NCBI GenBank assembly: GCA_944323205.1
Contig: CALURO010000006.1
Location: 1-64,000, forward strand
Source of the DNA: an uncultured Mucispirillum sp.
GTDB lineage: Bacteria > Chrysiogenota > Deferribacteres > Deferribacterales > Mucispirillaceae
Reading direction: 5' to 3'
DNA: 64,000 nucleotides
Part shown: positions 55,326 to 64,000 of the stretch, in pieces
How positions within the stretch are numbered: the stretch's first letter is position 1
How the letters are laid out: each line of letters opens with the position of its first letter
The notes under the pieces: model-generated
Seen by the model: the letters and a program-made list of their open reading frames with translations, nothing else
The model's database searches: none
Told to the model about the DNA's origin: nothing
Position numbers and translations under genes: made by a program

Positions 55326-56762
55326 TTACCTTAACATCACAGAAGGCAGCGGCCTTTTATCTGCATGCACATTTCCTGCAAATGTTAATGCAAGAGCATC
55401 TGCACAATCTGGGCTTGCAAGCCCACGCTTTTTCATATCCTGCTTTTTCTCTAAAAGAATTTGTGCATTATCGCCTCTAAAATAATATTCAGGACCTGCT
55501 AAATCTTCTTTTAAATCTGTATCCTGTGGAATATCTGCCATTTTAAGCCAGTCTGCCATTAAGCACCACATTTCAGCCCGTTTATTAATATACTTATCTT
55601 TTCTTTCAGGTCTGCCTGCAAAATCTACACCTGTTACATTATAACCTATCCATTTAAGCCTGTCATATACACCTGCACCTACTCCACCCATATCTATAAA
55701 TACTCCGTCCGGCTTAAACTCGTTTATCTCTCTTATTACTGCATCAGACACTTCTAATGTATCTAGTGATGAATATTTTTTAAGGTCATAGAGTTTTAAA
55801 CCCTGACGCCTTGCTATTACTGTTTTATCTTCGCCAAACCTTGCCACATCTACACCTAATATCCTTGGTGCATGAATATATATACTTTCTTCTAAATTTC
55901 TTTCTGCTGCCGCAGTAATATCATCTCGCTTAATTAAAGACGCACTGCCACCAGATGGAAACTCTCCAAGCACTCTCACTTTTACAAAATCGCTGTCTAA
56001 TCCGTAATCCTCCACCCATTTATTTATCTGCCTTTTATCTGTTATAGGCACTGTGCGGCTGTCCACTTTTTTAGTAATCCATCTATGCCTAAACCTGCCA
56101 AAACATTCATAAAACCTGCCGTCACTTCTTGTGGGATTGCCAAAGCATACAAAAAATATCTGGGTGTCTTTATCTGTTAGTGCCCCCTCTGCTACCTCCC
56201 ATATACAGGCAGGTATTGCTGAAGCCTCATCAAATATAATCAATATTCTGCCGCCCTGATTATGCAGCCCTGCAAATGCTTCAGGCCTGTGCTCACTCCA
56301 CGGGATTGCATCTATACGCCATGTTTTTTCATACCTTGCATCGCTGGAAAATATTGCAGTTTTGCTTACTTCAAACATACTTTCCACAATAGAAAGCCTG
56401 TGCCATTTTGCAAGCTCCGCCCATGTTTTGCTTTTTAACTGATGCTCTGTATTTGCAGTTATTACTCCCTTTGTATTAGGCTTTGTTGCCAGCGCCCAAA
56501 GAGTAAGCCATGAAACAAGAGCACTTTTTCCTATCCCATGACCTGATGATACAGCTATCTGCACCGCTTCACTTAAACTTATTATGCCGTCTCTTAAATG
56601 TATCAGCACATCTTTCTGCCAGTCTAATATACTGTGATTTTTAAGCTCATCTTTACCCCAGGGAAAAGCTGCCTGCACAAATAAAAGCGGATCCCTTTCT
56701 GTGCGGGCTAAAATATATGCTAAATCCTGTGATACAGTAGATGCTGCATGCTTTTTACTCAT
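55326..56762 (-). CDS. Phage terminase large subunit
   Basis: About 478 residues. I prefer the ATG at 56762, which has GAGG upstream and overlaps the small subunit's stop (ATGAGTAA); an in-frame ATG at 56777 is possible. The ATPase has Walker A SGHGIGKS and Walker B ILIIFDEAS. The RNase H-like nuclease has GVDVARFGEDKTV and an acidic C-terminal site (SPDCADALALTF). It packages DNA into the prohead. All visible motifs are intact. Confidence 0.9.
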   Translation of the reverse strand: MSKKHAASTVSQDLAYILARTERDPLLFVQAAFPWGKDELKNHSILDWQKDVLIHLRDGIISLSEAVQIAVSSGHGIGKSALVSWLTLWALATKPNTKGVITANTEHQLKSKTWAELAKWHRLSIVESMFEVSKTAIFSSDARYEKTWRIDAIPWSEHRPEAFAGLHNQGGRILIIFDEASAIPACIWEVAEGALTDKDTQIFFVCFGNPTRSDGRFYECFGRFRHRWITKKVDSRTVPITDKRQINKWVEDYGLDSDFVKVRVLGEFPSGGSASLIKRDDITAAAERNLEESIYIHAPRILGVDVARFGEDKTVIARRQGLKLYDLKKYSSLDTLEVSDAVIREINEFKPDGVFIDMGGVGAGVYDRLKWIGYNVTGVDFAGRPERKDKYINKRAEMWCLMADWLKMADIPQDTDLKEDLAGPEYYFRGDNAQILLEKKQDMKKRGLASPDCADALALTFAGNVHADKRPLPSVMLR

Positions 56763-57126
56763 CTGACTGAGCCTCATCTATCAGCTTTCTTGCATTCTGC
56801 ATAAGCTCTGCCATATCATCTTTGATGGTTGTTACTTTATCACTGTAGCCAAAACTGCATTTTAAGTTAAATATTACTCCAGTTGTTGCATAGCTTTTAT
56901 CTGTAAGCATATCAATAGTCTGGCTTTCCATTTTCAGCTTGATACGGTTAATAACTGGTGCAAATTCAGGATTTTTTTCAAGCTCTAAAAACTCGCTTTT
57001 ATCTGCAAACCCCATGTAGTATGATATACCAGCTATAGAGCAGGGCTTATTCTGCTCTTCCTGCTCTGCAAAATAGCTTTCTGCCATTTTTTCTAAATCT
57101 TTTGGTTTTCTATATTTTTTATTCAT
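56755..57126 (-). CDS. Phage terminase small subunit
   Basis: A 123-residue protein (KYRKPKDLEKMAESYFAEQEE ... SIAGISYYMGFADKSEFLELEKNPEFAPVINRIKLKMESQTIDML ... GVIFNLKCSFGYSDK), matching DNA-packaging small subunits that recognise the phage genome. It is the first gene of the minus-strand packaging/head transcript. About 70 bp upstream there are two TGTCCG copies 9 bp apart (57195-57200, 57204-57209), a possible regulatory site. Confidence 0.85.
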   Translation of the reverse strand: MNKKYRKPKDLEKMAESYFAEQEEQNKPCSIAGISYYMGFADKSEFLELEKNPEFAPVINRIKLKMESQTIDMLTDKSYATTGVIFNLKCSFGYSDKVTTIKDDMAELMQNARKLIDEAQSDE

Positions 57127-57350
57127 TATTTATCCTTAATTATTTTTTATTTCTCATGTATATAGGGCTAATATATATAAGAAAAAATACAGGGTGTCCG
57201 TTATGTCCGAAAAAGATAGGGAAATAAAATTAATATACAATTATTTTAAAAAATTAAGATAAGATATAATATTTTTACTTGATAATATGCTTATTAAAAT
57301 ATATAATGTATCCGATTATAGTATCTAATAGATAGTATTTATTACGGTGA

Positions 57351-58277
57351 ATGATTTTGATTAAAAAATTTATAATATTATTGTGCCTTATTGTTATGCC
57401 GTTATATGCTGCTGCTTTTGATAAACCCTCTTTTGTAGACAGCTACTCTGGTATTGAGTTTAAAAAACTTAATAATAAAACATATTTAGCTGTTTATGAA
57501 GTTACTCAGGAACAGTGGTATAAAGTAATGAATACTGCTCCATTTTATTTTAATAAAGGTGCATCTTATCCTGCAGAATCTGTTTCTATTGGCGATATTC
57601 AGAAATTTTTAGATACATTAAATGCTGCAACCCAGTCTAACTATAGACTGCCAACAGTTGCTGAATGGAAAGAAGCAGTTGGAGAAATCCGTGTAAATAG
57701 AGATGATGTATGCTCTTATGCAAACTTTTATGATATTTCATCTAATGCTGTTAACAGGTTTGGCAATGCTTACTTTGAGTGTGATGATAAATTCCCTAAC
57801 ACTGCACCTGTAGGCTCTTTTGCTCCAAACAGTCAAGGATACTATGATTTATTTGGCAATGTAAAAGAATGGCTTTGCAACTCAGAAAGCGATAGAACTA
57901 ATACATGTGCTAACCTGCTTGGTGCTGCAAGTCTGGCAGTTGCCGGTGGCGGATTTAGTGACGGACCTAAAGAAATGAGAAAAGTTGTGAAAGATGAAAG
58001 AACTTCTTTAAGATATGCAGGGCTTGGTTTCAGACTTGCTGTTGATGCTGTCTCTATTAACCCTGATGCTGTCACTGATAATATTAATAAGCCAAATGTT
58101 TTAGCACCAGTTACTACTGTTCCTGTTGCTCCAGTTGAAGAAAACACTATAACTACTCCACCAGCATCAGCACTTGATAACCAAAGAAATGATGTTACAA
58201 ATAACCCAGAACAAAATAATCAGGACGAACCATTACCTGAAAGAAAATTTAAATTCCTGCCGTTTTTAAGGGATTAA
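57351..58277 (+). CDS. Secreted FGE/SUMF1-like domain protein without catalytic Cys
   Basis: A 308-residue protein with an N-terminal signal (about 1-22). A formylglycine-generating-enzyme-like fold is visible: VYEVTQEQWYKVMN, YRLPTVAEWKEAV, GYYDLFGNVKEWLC and RYAGLGFRLAVD. The two Cys used for formylglycine formation by classical FGE are absent from the C-terminal region (RKVVKDERTSLRYAGLGFRL), so it is probably a binding or structural version. A Pro/Thr-rich tail follows (about 240-290). It lies between the phage module and the restriction-modification pair. Confidence 0.75.
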   Translation: MILIKKFIILLCLIVMPLYAAAFDKPSFVDSYSGIEFKKLNNKTYLAVYEVTQEQWYKVMNTAPFYFNKGASYPAESVSIGDIQKFLDTLNAATQSNYRLPTVAEWKEAVGEIRVNRDDVCSYANFYDISSNAVNRFGNAYFECDDKFPNTAPVGSFAPNSQGYYDLFGNVKEWLCNSESDRTNTCANLLGAASLAVAGGGFSDGPKEMRKVVKDERTSLRYAGLGFRLAVDAVSINPDAVTDNINKPNVLAPVTTVPVAPVEENTITTPPASALDNQRNDVTNNPEQNNQDEPLPERKFKFLPFLRD

Positions 58278-58324
58278 ATATATAACTTTTAAAAAATCAA
58301 AATTTTAACAGTATAGGTAGTAAT

Positions 58325-59080
58325 ATGATATTAAATAAAGAAGAAATTAAAACATTACAAGTAATAGAAAATAAGTATTATATGAAACCAATGATTGAAT
58401 TAATACAGAATGATTTGAATAATAATATTATTTCGATACATAAAACTTTTAATAACTTATATAGTTATTTAACATCTTCTAATAAAAATGTGGAAAAATT
58501 AATAGCAGAAAGAGTAGCTCGTGGTGAAATAAAAGATATACAACAAGCAAAAAAAAGTATTGCTGGTCAAGCGTTTTCAAATTTAATTATATGGTGTTTT
58601 TTAAAAAATAAAGAAATTGGATATATTAATGAAAATATTTTTATATCTTCTAAAATCAGCACTATAAAAGATTGGGAAAAGTTTTTTATAATTAATGTAG
58701 ATAATGAAACACAAAAACCTGATGCCGATATAATTATATATAGCATAAATGATGATAAAAGTATAAAAAAATGTATTATTTTATCATTAAAAACATCTTT
58801 AAGAGAAAGAGCAGGGCAAACTTATAAATGGAAATTATTAATGGAAATTGCCAATACAGATTCACCTATTAAAGAGAAGTATAATATATCTTATAATCCA
58901 CCTGTTCTTCCTTTTGTATGCTTTGCAACGGTTAATTTTTATAATGAAATAAATAACCCACAACATAAAGGAATGTTTAAATTTTTTGATTGTGCTTTTA
59001 TAGGTAAAAATATTGAAACAGAAGAATTTATAAAACCACTTAGTTATATTATAGAATATGTTAATGAGAATTTAATATGA
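58325..59080 (+). CDS. Type II restriction endonuclease (BsaWI-like candidate)
   Basis: A 251-residue protein with a PD-(D/E)xK-type site: KPDADIII (131-138) followed by SLKTSLRER (154-162), where Lys 156 would be catalytic. The SLKTSLRER string is typical of several type II enzymes including, as I recall, the BsaWI group; target sequence cannot be read. The next gene, a DNA methyltransferase, overlaps its stop by 4 bp (ATGA), which is strong support for an R-M pair. Confidence 0.75.
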   Translation: MILNKEEIKTLQVIENKYYMKPMIELIQNDLNNNIISIHKTFNNLYSYLTSSNKNVEKLIAERVARGEIKDIQQAKKSIAGQAFSNLIIWCFLKNKEIGYINENIFISSKISTIKDWEKFFIINVDNETQKPDADIIIYSINDDKSIKKCIILSLKTSLRERAGQTYKWKLLMEIANTDSPIKEKYNISYNPPVLPFVCFATVNFYNEINNPQHKGMFKFFDCAFIGKNIETEEFIKPLSYIIEYVNENLI

Positions 59081-60363
59081 GCCAATCTATAATATACAAT
59101 AATGATATAACTCAAACTATCAAAAATACTGTTTATAATGATAAATACGATTTTCTAAATCAATCATACAGCTCATTATACCCTAATTTACATAGATATC
59201 CAGCGACAATGCTGCCACAAATTGGGCTAGAATTGTTACGAGATTTTAATGCAAAAAAAACAAACCTTTTAGACCCATACTGTGGGAGTGGTTCAAGTTT
59301 TATAAGTGGATTAGAATATGGTATTACAAATTTTATAGGGTTTGATTTAAATCCATTAGCTGTTATGATAAGTAATGCAAAACTAACAACTATTCACAAA
59401 AATACTTTATATGAGGCTAAAAACTTAATTTTTGAGGAATTAAACAACACAAATAAAATATCTCCGAATAATAATATACTTTCAAGAATAACAAATATAG
59501 ATTTTTGGATAAACAAAGATGCTCAAAATAAATTGTTAAAATTATATCATAGTATTATTAATACTTGCAAAATATTAAATAATAACTCATTAAACAATAT
59601 ACTTTTATTAGTATTTAGTGAAACATTAAGAGAAGTTAGTTATACAAGAAATAATGAATTTAAATTATTTAGAATGAAAAATTATGAAACATATAAACCA
59701 GATGTTATTGCTATTTTTACCAATAAATTAAATGAAATATATGGGAAATATATAAATTATTATTATCCAAAATTAATAGAAAATAAAATAGAATATCATA
59801 TATACAACAGTTTTTTTGATAATAAAAAATATAATTTACATAAAGTCGATACAATTCTAACAAGCCCTCCTTATGGAGATTCAAAAACTACTGTAGCTTA
59901 TGGTCAATTTTCAACTTTTATAAATGAATGGCTCGGAATGGAGCAAGCAAGAAAATTAGATAGCAATTTGATGGGGGGAAAAAAATCTAAAATTCTATAT
60001 AATAGTGGATTAATAAGAGAATATATTGAAGCCATTAAAGATATAAGCCTAAATAGGGCATTAGAAATTTCTAGTTTTTATTTTGATTTAGAAAATAGTA
60101 TTAATAATTTGGTAAATATTGTTAACAAAAATGGTAAAGTGTTTTATGTGGTGGGAAATCGCAGAGTAAAAAACATAGAATTGCCCACAGATAAATTTAT
60201 TGCAGAGAAATTTGTCCAAAATAGTTTTATACATTTAACTACAATTAAGCGTAAAATATTAAATAAAACTATGCCAGTAAGAAATTCACCTACAAATCAA
60301 ACAGGGATTCTATCAAATACTATGAATTATGAATATATCGTAGTATGTGAAAAAATTCACTAG
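59077..60363 (+). CDS. Site-specific DNA methyltransferase of the R-M pair
   Basis: A 428-residue protein. Motif X-like RYPATMLPQIGLELL (40-54) is followed by motif I LLDPYCGSGSS (64-74), and FIGFDLNP (87-94) then motif IV TSPPYGDS (262-269). SPPY points to N4-cytosine (possibly N6-adenine) methylation. The roughly 190 residues between motifs I and IV could hold the target-recognition region. It is translationally coupled to the endonuclease and would protect the host. A/T-rich codons and the phage neighbour suggest transfer. Confidence 0.88.
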   Translation: MSQSIIYNNDITQTIKNTVYNDKYDFLNQSYSSLYPNLHRYPATMLPQIGLELLRDFNAKKTNLLDPYCGSGSSFISGLEYGITNFIGFDLNPLAVMISNAKLTTIHKNTLYEAKNLIFEELNNTNKISPNNNILSRITNIDFWINKDAQNKLLKLYHSIINTCKILNNNSLNNILLLVFSETLREVSYTRNNEFKLFRMKNYETYKPDVIAIFTNKLNEIYGKYINYYYPKLIENKIEYHIYNSFFDNKKYNLHKVDTILTSPPYGDSKTTVAYGQFSTFINEWLGMEQARKLDSNLMGGKKSKILYNSGLIREYIEAIKDISLNRALEISSFYFDLENSINNLVNIVNKNGKVFYVVGNRRVKNIELPTDKFIAEKFVQNSFIHLTTIKRKILNKTMPVRNSPTNQTGILSNTMNYEYIVVCEKIH

Positions 60364-60406
60364 AATAATTATTATAATAATCGTTGAATAATATTTAAGA
60401 AGTTTT

Positions 60407-61384
60407 CTATGAATAGAACTGCCTTATCAATGCAAGCACTTCATCTATGCCGTTAGTTTTATATATATTTGTTCTAAAATCTGCTGCATTTTCCTGACCT
60501 TTGCAAAACCATACAGCAAACTTTTTTAATACATGCATATAGTGGGTTTCTTTCATACCCCTGCCCTTTGTATGCTCTAACATACAGCCCCAAAGCTCTA
60601 TTAATAAATTACCTATTTCATTTGGAGCTAAATAATTATATAAATCTGCATCGCTGCATTTATCTTCTACAGCTTTAAACACCCATGGTGCTTTCATCAT
60701 ACTTCTTCCAAGCATAATACCTGAAACACCAGTTGCTTTCATTGCCTTATATGTGTCATAGCCTGCAACACCGCCATTGCCAATAACAGCAATATTTGCC
60801 ATATCAGCTATTTCCTGCAGTATGTCAAGCCTTACAGTGCCGCCAAACATATCACTTTTTGTTCTGCCGTGGACTACTAATGCATTAACACCTTCATTTT
60901 CTGCTATTTTTAAAATCTCTTTATACACTAGATTTTTTGGCTCAAGCCCTATGCGTATTTTAATAGAAAATGGCTTTTCTGTCGCCCTGCGGATATTTGA
61001 AACAATAGCCTTGATTCTGCCTAAATCCCCAAGAAGTGAGCAGCCGCCCCCTGCTTTTATTACTTTTTTTACAGGGCAGCCCATATTTACATCAAATGCG
61101 TCTACCTGGCATTCATTTTCTGCCACATGCACTGCTTCTGCATAGTTTTCTGGCTTTCCACCAAAGAGTTGAAATACAAGCGGACTGTCTGTTTCTATCC
61201 TGTCAAGATATTCCATTGTTTCTTTATTTCTTCTTGCAAGCCCTTCTACAGATATCATCTCTGAATATATTATGCCATTAAAAAATTTACGAAGTATTCT
61301 TCTGTATGGTAAATGAGAGTAACCTGCAAGCGGTGCTGCCACCAGGTCATTTTTTAATAAGTTTTTTTTAAAAAAATCTGACAT
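60407..61384 (-). CDS. dusB: tRNA-dihydrouridine synthase
   Basis: A 325-residue FMN enzyme that reduces uridines in the tRNA D-loop. Early LAPMAGYSH-like AAPLAGYSHLPYRRI is followed by LVFQLFGGKPENYAEAV, then FDVNMGCPVKKVIKAGGGCSLL with the catalytic Cys, and a late VVHGRTKSDMFGG and VIGNGGV. Length is normal for the DusB type. It overlaps tsaD by one base, so two tRNA-modification genes are coupled. Confidence 0.93.
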   Translation of the reverse strand: MSDFFKKNLLKNDLVAAPLAGYSHLPYRRILRKFFNGIIYSEMISVEGLARRNKETMEYLDRIETDSPLVFQLFGGKPENYAEAVHVAENECQVDAFDVNMGCPVKKVIKAGGGCSLLGDLGRIKAIVSNIRRATEKPFSIKIRIGLEPKNLVYKEILKIAENEGVNALVVHGRTKSDMFGGTVRLDILQEIADMANIAVIGNGGVAGYDTYKAMKATGVSGIMLGRSMMKAPWVFKAVEDKCSDADLYNYLAPNEIGNLLIELWGCMLEHTKGRGMKETHYMHVLKKFAVWFCKGQENAADFRTNIYKTNGIDEVLALIRQFYS

Positions 61385-62379
61385 TATAATAAACCAATAC
61401 TGTGCTTTGTATCGTAAGCACTGCCTTTATAATTTAAAAAATTTCTGAATTTGTAAAACCTGTATGCTGCATAGGCTATCATCTCTCCGTTATCTGTGCA
61501 CCTTGCAATATCCGGAAAAAATACATTCATATTCTTAATATTTCCTGCTCTTTCGTTAAAGACACGCCTTATTTCCTGATTTGCTGCTACTCCGCCGCCT
61601 ACAACTATTTTATCTCTTTTAAAAAGTGTGGCTGCCTGAAATGTTTTATCTGCTAATGTGGAAGCAACTGTCCATTGAAACGATGCTGCAATATCTTCAA
61701 GAGAAAACTCTTTTTTCTGCACTGTATTCATAACGGCAGTTTTTAACCCGCTGAAACTAAACTTTATTTCCCCTTTAAAAGCCTGTGGAAATTTTACTGC
61801 ATTCCTGTCCCCTTTTTCTGCCAGATTTTGGATAAATATGCCACCCGGGTATGGTCCGCCCATAACTTTTGCCGTTTTATCAAAAACTTCACCTGCTGCA
61901 TCATCTATTGTTCTGCCAATAAGTGTAAAGTTTAATGCTTCATCAACATCAAAAATATGAGTATGACCGCCAGAAACAATTAATGCAGTATATGGCGGTT
62001 TTAAATCAGGGTATGAAAGCTCTGCTGCAAGAATATGTGCTGCTAAATGATGAACCGGTACAACAGGCTTATGAAGTGCATAGCCAAGCCCTTTAGCAAA
62101 AGAAACACCTACAAAAAGCGCACCAATAAGCCCTGGTGCATTTGTTACACCTATAATATCTAAATCTCTGCCTTGAATAGATGCTTCTTCCATTGCAGCA
62201 TGATATAAAGGCTCAATCTTTTGAATATGGTTGCGGGAGGCTACTTCTGGAATAACTCCCCCAAATGCTGCATGTATATCTGCCTGAGAAAATGTTTTAC
62301 TGCATAATGTGCCTTTCTCAGAAGAATATACTGCAATAGATGTTTCATCACATGATGATTCTATACCTAAAACAATCAT
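61384..62379 (-). CDS. tsaD: tRNA N6-threonylcarbamoyladenosine transferase TsaD
   Basis: A 331-residue ASKHA-fold enzyme that makes t6A at position 37 of ANN-decoding tRNAs. LGIESSCDETSIAVY opens the protein; the metal-binding HHLAAHILAAE follows, then SGGHTHIF, PGG and GGGVAANQEIR. All conserved sites are present. It starts 8 bp after the deacetylase-like gene. Confidence 0.96.
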   Translation of the reverse strand: MIVLGIESSCDETSIAVYSSEKGTLCSKTFSQADIHAAFGGVIPEVASRNHIQKIEPLYHAAMEEASIQGRDLDIIGVTNAPGLIGALFVGVSFAKGLGYALHKPVVPVHHLAAHILAAELSYPDLKPPYTALIVSGGHTHIFDVDEALNFTLIGRTIDDAAGEVFDKTAKVMGGPYPGGIFIQNLAEKGDRNAVKFPQAFKGEIKFSFSGLKTAVMNTVQKKEFSLEDIAASFQWTVASTLADKTFQAATLFKRDKIVVGGGVAANQEIRRVFNERAGNIKNMNVFFPDIARCTDNGEMIAYAAYRFYKFRNFLNYKGSAYDTKHSIGLL

Positions 62380-62387
62380 AATAACCT

Positions 62388-63803
62388 TTAATTAGTCAGC
62401 TTTTTAATATCAACTAAATGATAGTTTAATTTTTCAAGCTGTGGCAGAGCTATTTTTAATGCTGCTAATGTATTTGGTCTTACATGACCAATAGCAATAA
62501 TACTGCCATCATCTCTTGCTTTTTCTGCTGCTTCATAAATTTTTGCAAGTATAGCTTCTACACTGTTATCATTATCTAAAAATAACCTGTTTTCTCCGCA
62601 TTTAAAGCCTGCTTTCCTGCACTCTTCATATGCTTTTGTCTGTGCTGTTGTTCGGCTGTCTACAAATCTGTTTGTATACTGTTTAGATGCATGTAATATC
62701 TGGGACATTTTATGAGCATCTTCTGTAACAGCTGAGCCCATATGGTTATTAAAGCCGTCCACCTTAACACCTAAACTTTCAAAATTTTCTTTAACAACAC
62801 CAGCTATTAAAAGCTCAGGCATATTTGGCAGCACTGCACCTTTGCCGGGATCAGTATTTGGATAGCTTTTTGGAGCCATAGGAAAATGGAGAAATACTGT
62901 TTTTCCAGCTTTTTTTGCTATCTGTGCCGTATATCTGCTGTGTTCTAAATGTGGAAGAACAGCAACAGCAACAGGATATTTTATGTCTGCATATTCTTGT
63001 GCAAGCTCTGCACTGTTGCCACCGTCATCAAGGAGTATTGCAAACTTAACCTGTTTTTTAGAGTAAGGTGGAAGAGGCGGATATTTTGGAGTTTCTGCCA
63101 CCTGCGGTTTTTCTTTTGCAGGCTCTTTCTTTTCTTCCTGTTTTACTGTTTCTTTTTTAGGCTCTTCTTTTTTTACAACTTCTTTCAATGGTGCTTTTAA
63201 TACGATATTAAATTCATCTTTTTTACTTCTGCCTACAACTTTATTCTGGGTTGATTCTACTTTATAACCGTATTTTCTAAGTATAGAGCTTATGGCAGAA
63301 GTTATGCCGCGCTGCATATTTTCATCACATGTAATATCAAAATATGTTATTTCTTTACCTGCACTTGTTTTTGACTGACGCTCTTTAACAGATGAACGGC
63401 TTATTTCATGGTCATAAAGCACAAGGCGGATTAAATCTGTTATATCATCATGAGTAACTGTTTTCTGCTCTTTTTCCTTTTCAGGCTCTTCTTTTTTTAC
63501 AGTCTCTTTTTTAGGCACAGGGACAGTTTTTGCAGTCTGCTGTTTCTGTTCTTTTTCTTCTTTCTGCTCTTTTTTATCTGCCGTTTCTTTTTTCTGTGCA
63601 GGGATAACTGTTACAGTTTTAGGCTCTTCTTTTTCCTTAGAGCCTGTAATACTCATAATGCTGAAAGATATTAAAGCAATAAGTACAGCAATAAGGCCGA
63701 TACCTAAAAAGATACCGCCGCCTGCTGATTTAGATTTTGATGTTTTTCTACGGGCAGTTGTTTTTCTGCCCGAAGAACGCTTATTTGTTTGACGAGCTGC
63801 CAT
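62388..63803 (-). CDS. Divergent polysaccharide deacetylase family protein (YibQ-like)
   Basis: A 471-residue protein. A basic N-terminal tail (residues 1-30) precedes one membrane span (about 30-52), then a long Lys/Glu/Pro-rich linker (about 60-120 and 215-245). The C-terminal divergent polysaccharide deacetylase domain (about 250-470) includes FAILLDDGGNSAELAQEYA, AVAVLPHLEHS, FLHFPMAPKSYPN and GFNNHMGSAVTE. It is periplasmic and inner-membrane anchored. Its start overlaps the upstream CtpA-like gene by 23 bp; such pairing with a C-terminal processing protease is common. Confidence 0.88.
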   Translation of the reverse strand: MAARQTNKRSSGRKTTARRKTSKSKSAGGGIFLGIGLIAVLIALISFSIMSITGSKEKEEPKTVTVIPAQKKETADKKEQKEEKEQKQQTAKTVPVPKKETVKKEEPEKEKEQKTVTHDDITDLIRLVLYDHEISRSSVKERQSKTSAGKEITYFDITCDENMQRGITSAISSILRKYGYKVESTQNKVVGRSKKDEFNIVLKAPLKEVVKKEEPKKETVKQEEKKEPAKEKPQVAETPKYPPLPPYSKKQVKFAILLDDGGNSAELAQEYADIKYPVAVAVLPHLEHSRYTAQIAKKAGKTVFLHFPMAPKSYPNTDPGKGAVLPNMPELLIAGVVKENFESLGVKVDGFNNHMGSAVTEDAHKMSQILHASKQYTNRFVDSRTTAQTKAYEECRKAGFKCGENRLFLDNDNSVEAILAKIYEAAEKARDDGSIIAIGHVRPNTLAALKIALPQLEKLNYHLVDIKKLTN

Positions 63804-64000
63804 ATACTAACATACCTTTTAATACTTGAACTGCTGAAATATATTGTAAGTCATCATTTAAAGGCAGCACCTGTGATGCTCTTTTTATTGCATCATCTAA
63901 AGCGGTATTATTGTCTTTTTCATTTTCACCTTTTAAGTGACCTGATAAATCTTTTTCTTTTATAACATAATAATCAGAAGTATATTCAATAATACCCGGC
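63781..64000 (-). CDS. C-terminal end of an S41/CtpA-type processing protease (partial)
   Basis: Only the last 72 residues lie in the window; the gene enters from the right. The sequence (PGIIEYTSDYYVIKEKDLSG ... DDLQYISAVQVLKGML) matches the tail of CtpA-type proteases, with the usual late LKG helix. The protease core is outside the window. It overlaps the deacetylase-like gene by 23 bp. Confidence 0.65.
   Translation of the reverse strand, partial: PGIIEYTSDYYVIKEKDLSGHLKGENEKDNNTALDDAIKRASQVLPLNDDLQYISAVQVLKGMLVYGSSSNK

Noticed and set aside
1..64000. tRNA or rRNA genes
   Set aside because: I looked through the large intergenic gaps for cloverleaf-like sequence and rRNA cores and saw none; a covariance search would be needed to exclude a divergent tRNA.

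Overview
The window is about 30% G+C bacterial chromosome from a flagellated, didermic, respiratory bacterium. It has rod and basal-body flagellar genes, lipoproteins, an outer-membrane barrel, multiheme c-type cytochromes, a sigma-54 promoter class and a mucinase-like M66 lipoprotein protease. The combination of respiratory metabolism, low G+C and a mucus-directed protease suggests a Deferribacteres member such as Mucispirillum. That assignment is inference; no rRNA or tRNA gene was seen to confirm it.

Layout. 1-2.9 kb: a secreted alpha/beta hydrolase bracketed by two complete MITE-like repeats, then a DUF362 ferredoxin-type protein. 3-10 kb (minus): a TDT/SLAC1 transporter, then an apparent operon uvrB - PBP1A - degenerate sigma-54-activator-like regulator - DUF2141 protein. 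10.7-13.7 kb: an M66/StcE-type lipoprotein metalloprotease with a C-terminal ricin-like region. 14.4-21.8 kb: a putative outer-membrane electron conduit (rhodanese-like lipoprotein, porin, small periplasmic protein, two multiheme cytochromes), interrupted by a divergent periplasmic L-asparaginase. 22.4-27.8 kb: a RelE/ParE-type toxin-antitoxin pair, a rhodanese, DUF167, and argC-argJ-uvrC. 28.7-37.6 kb (minus): flagellar genes flgB-flgC-fliE-(orf67)-fliF-fliG and fliH-fliI-fliJ-motE-like-methyltransferase, headed by two sigma-54 promoters. 37.7-42.6 kb: a split ThrE exporter, two unknown proteins and a three-domain kinase-phosphatase-RNA ligase. 44-48 kb: an EamA transporter, cysE-iscR-like-nifS, and a small ferredoxin. 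48.4-50.8 kb: a Big-domain lipoprotein that is out of frame at a G8 tract. 51.2-57.1 kb: a phage packaging/head module without tail, lysis or integrase genes. 57.4-60.4 kb: an FGE-like protein and a type II restriction-modification pair. 60.4-64 kb: dusB, tsaD, a divergent polysaccharide deacetylase and the 3' end of a CtpA-type protease.

Most striking structure lies outside the genes. A family of mobile, hairpin-rich repeats is scattered through nearly every large intergenic gap. Its stems change between copies while pairing is kept. Two long inverted repeats (27.9-28.65 kb and 42.9-43.86 kb) bracket the flagellar/RNA-repair block. Each contains a roughly 390-bp AT-rich sequence followed by a CRISPR-like repeat ending in ATTGAA, which looks like the leader end of decayed arrays. 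A perfect-spacing sigma-54 promoter at 42.87 kb appears to drive a terminator-ended small RNA. Two long G tracts (G8 and G9), both in lipoprotein genes, are candidate phase-variation switches.
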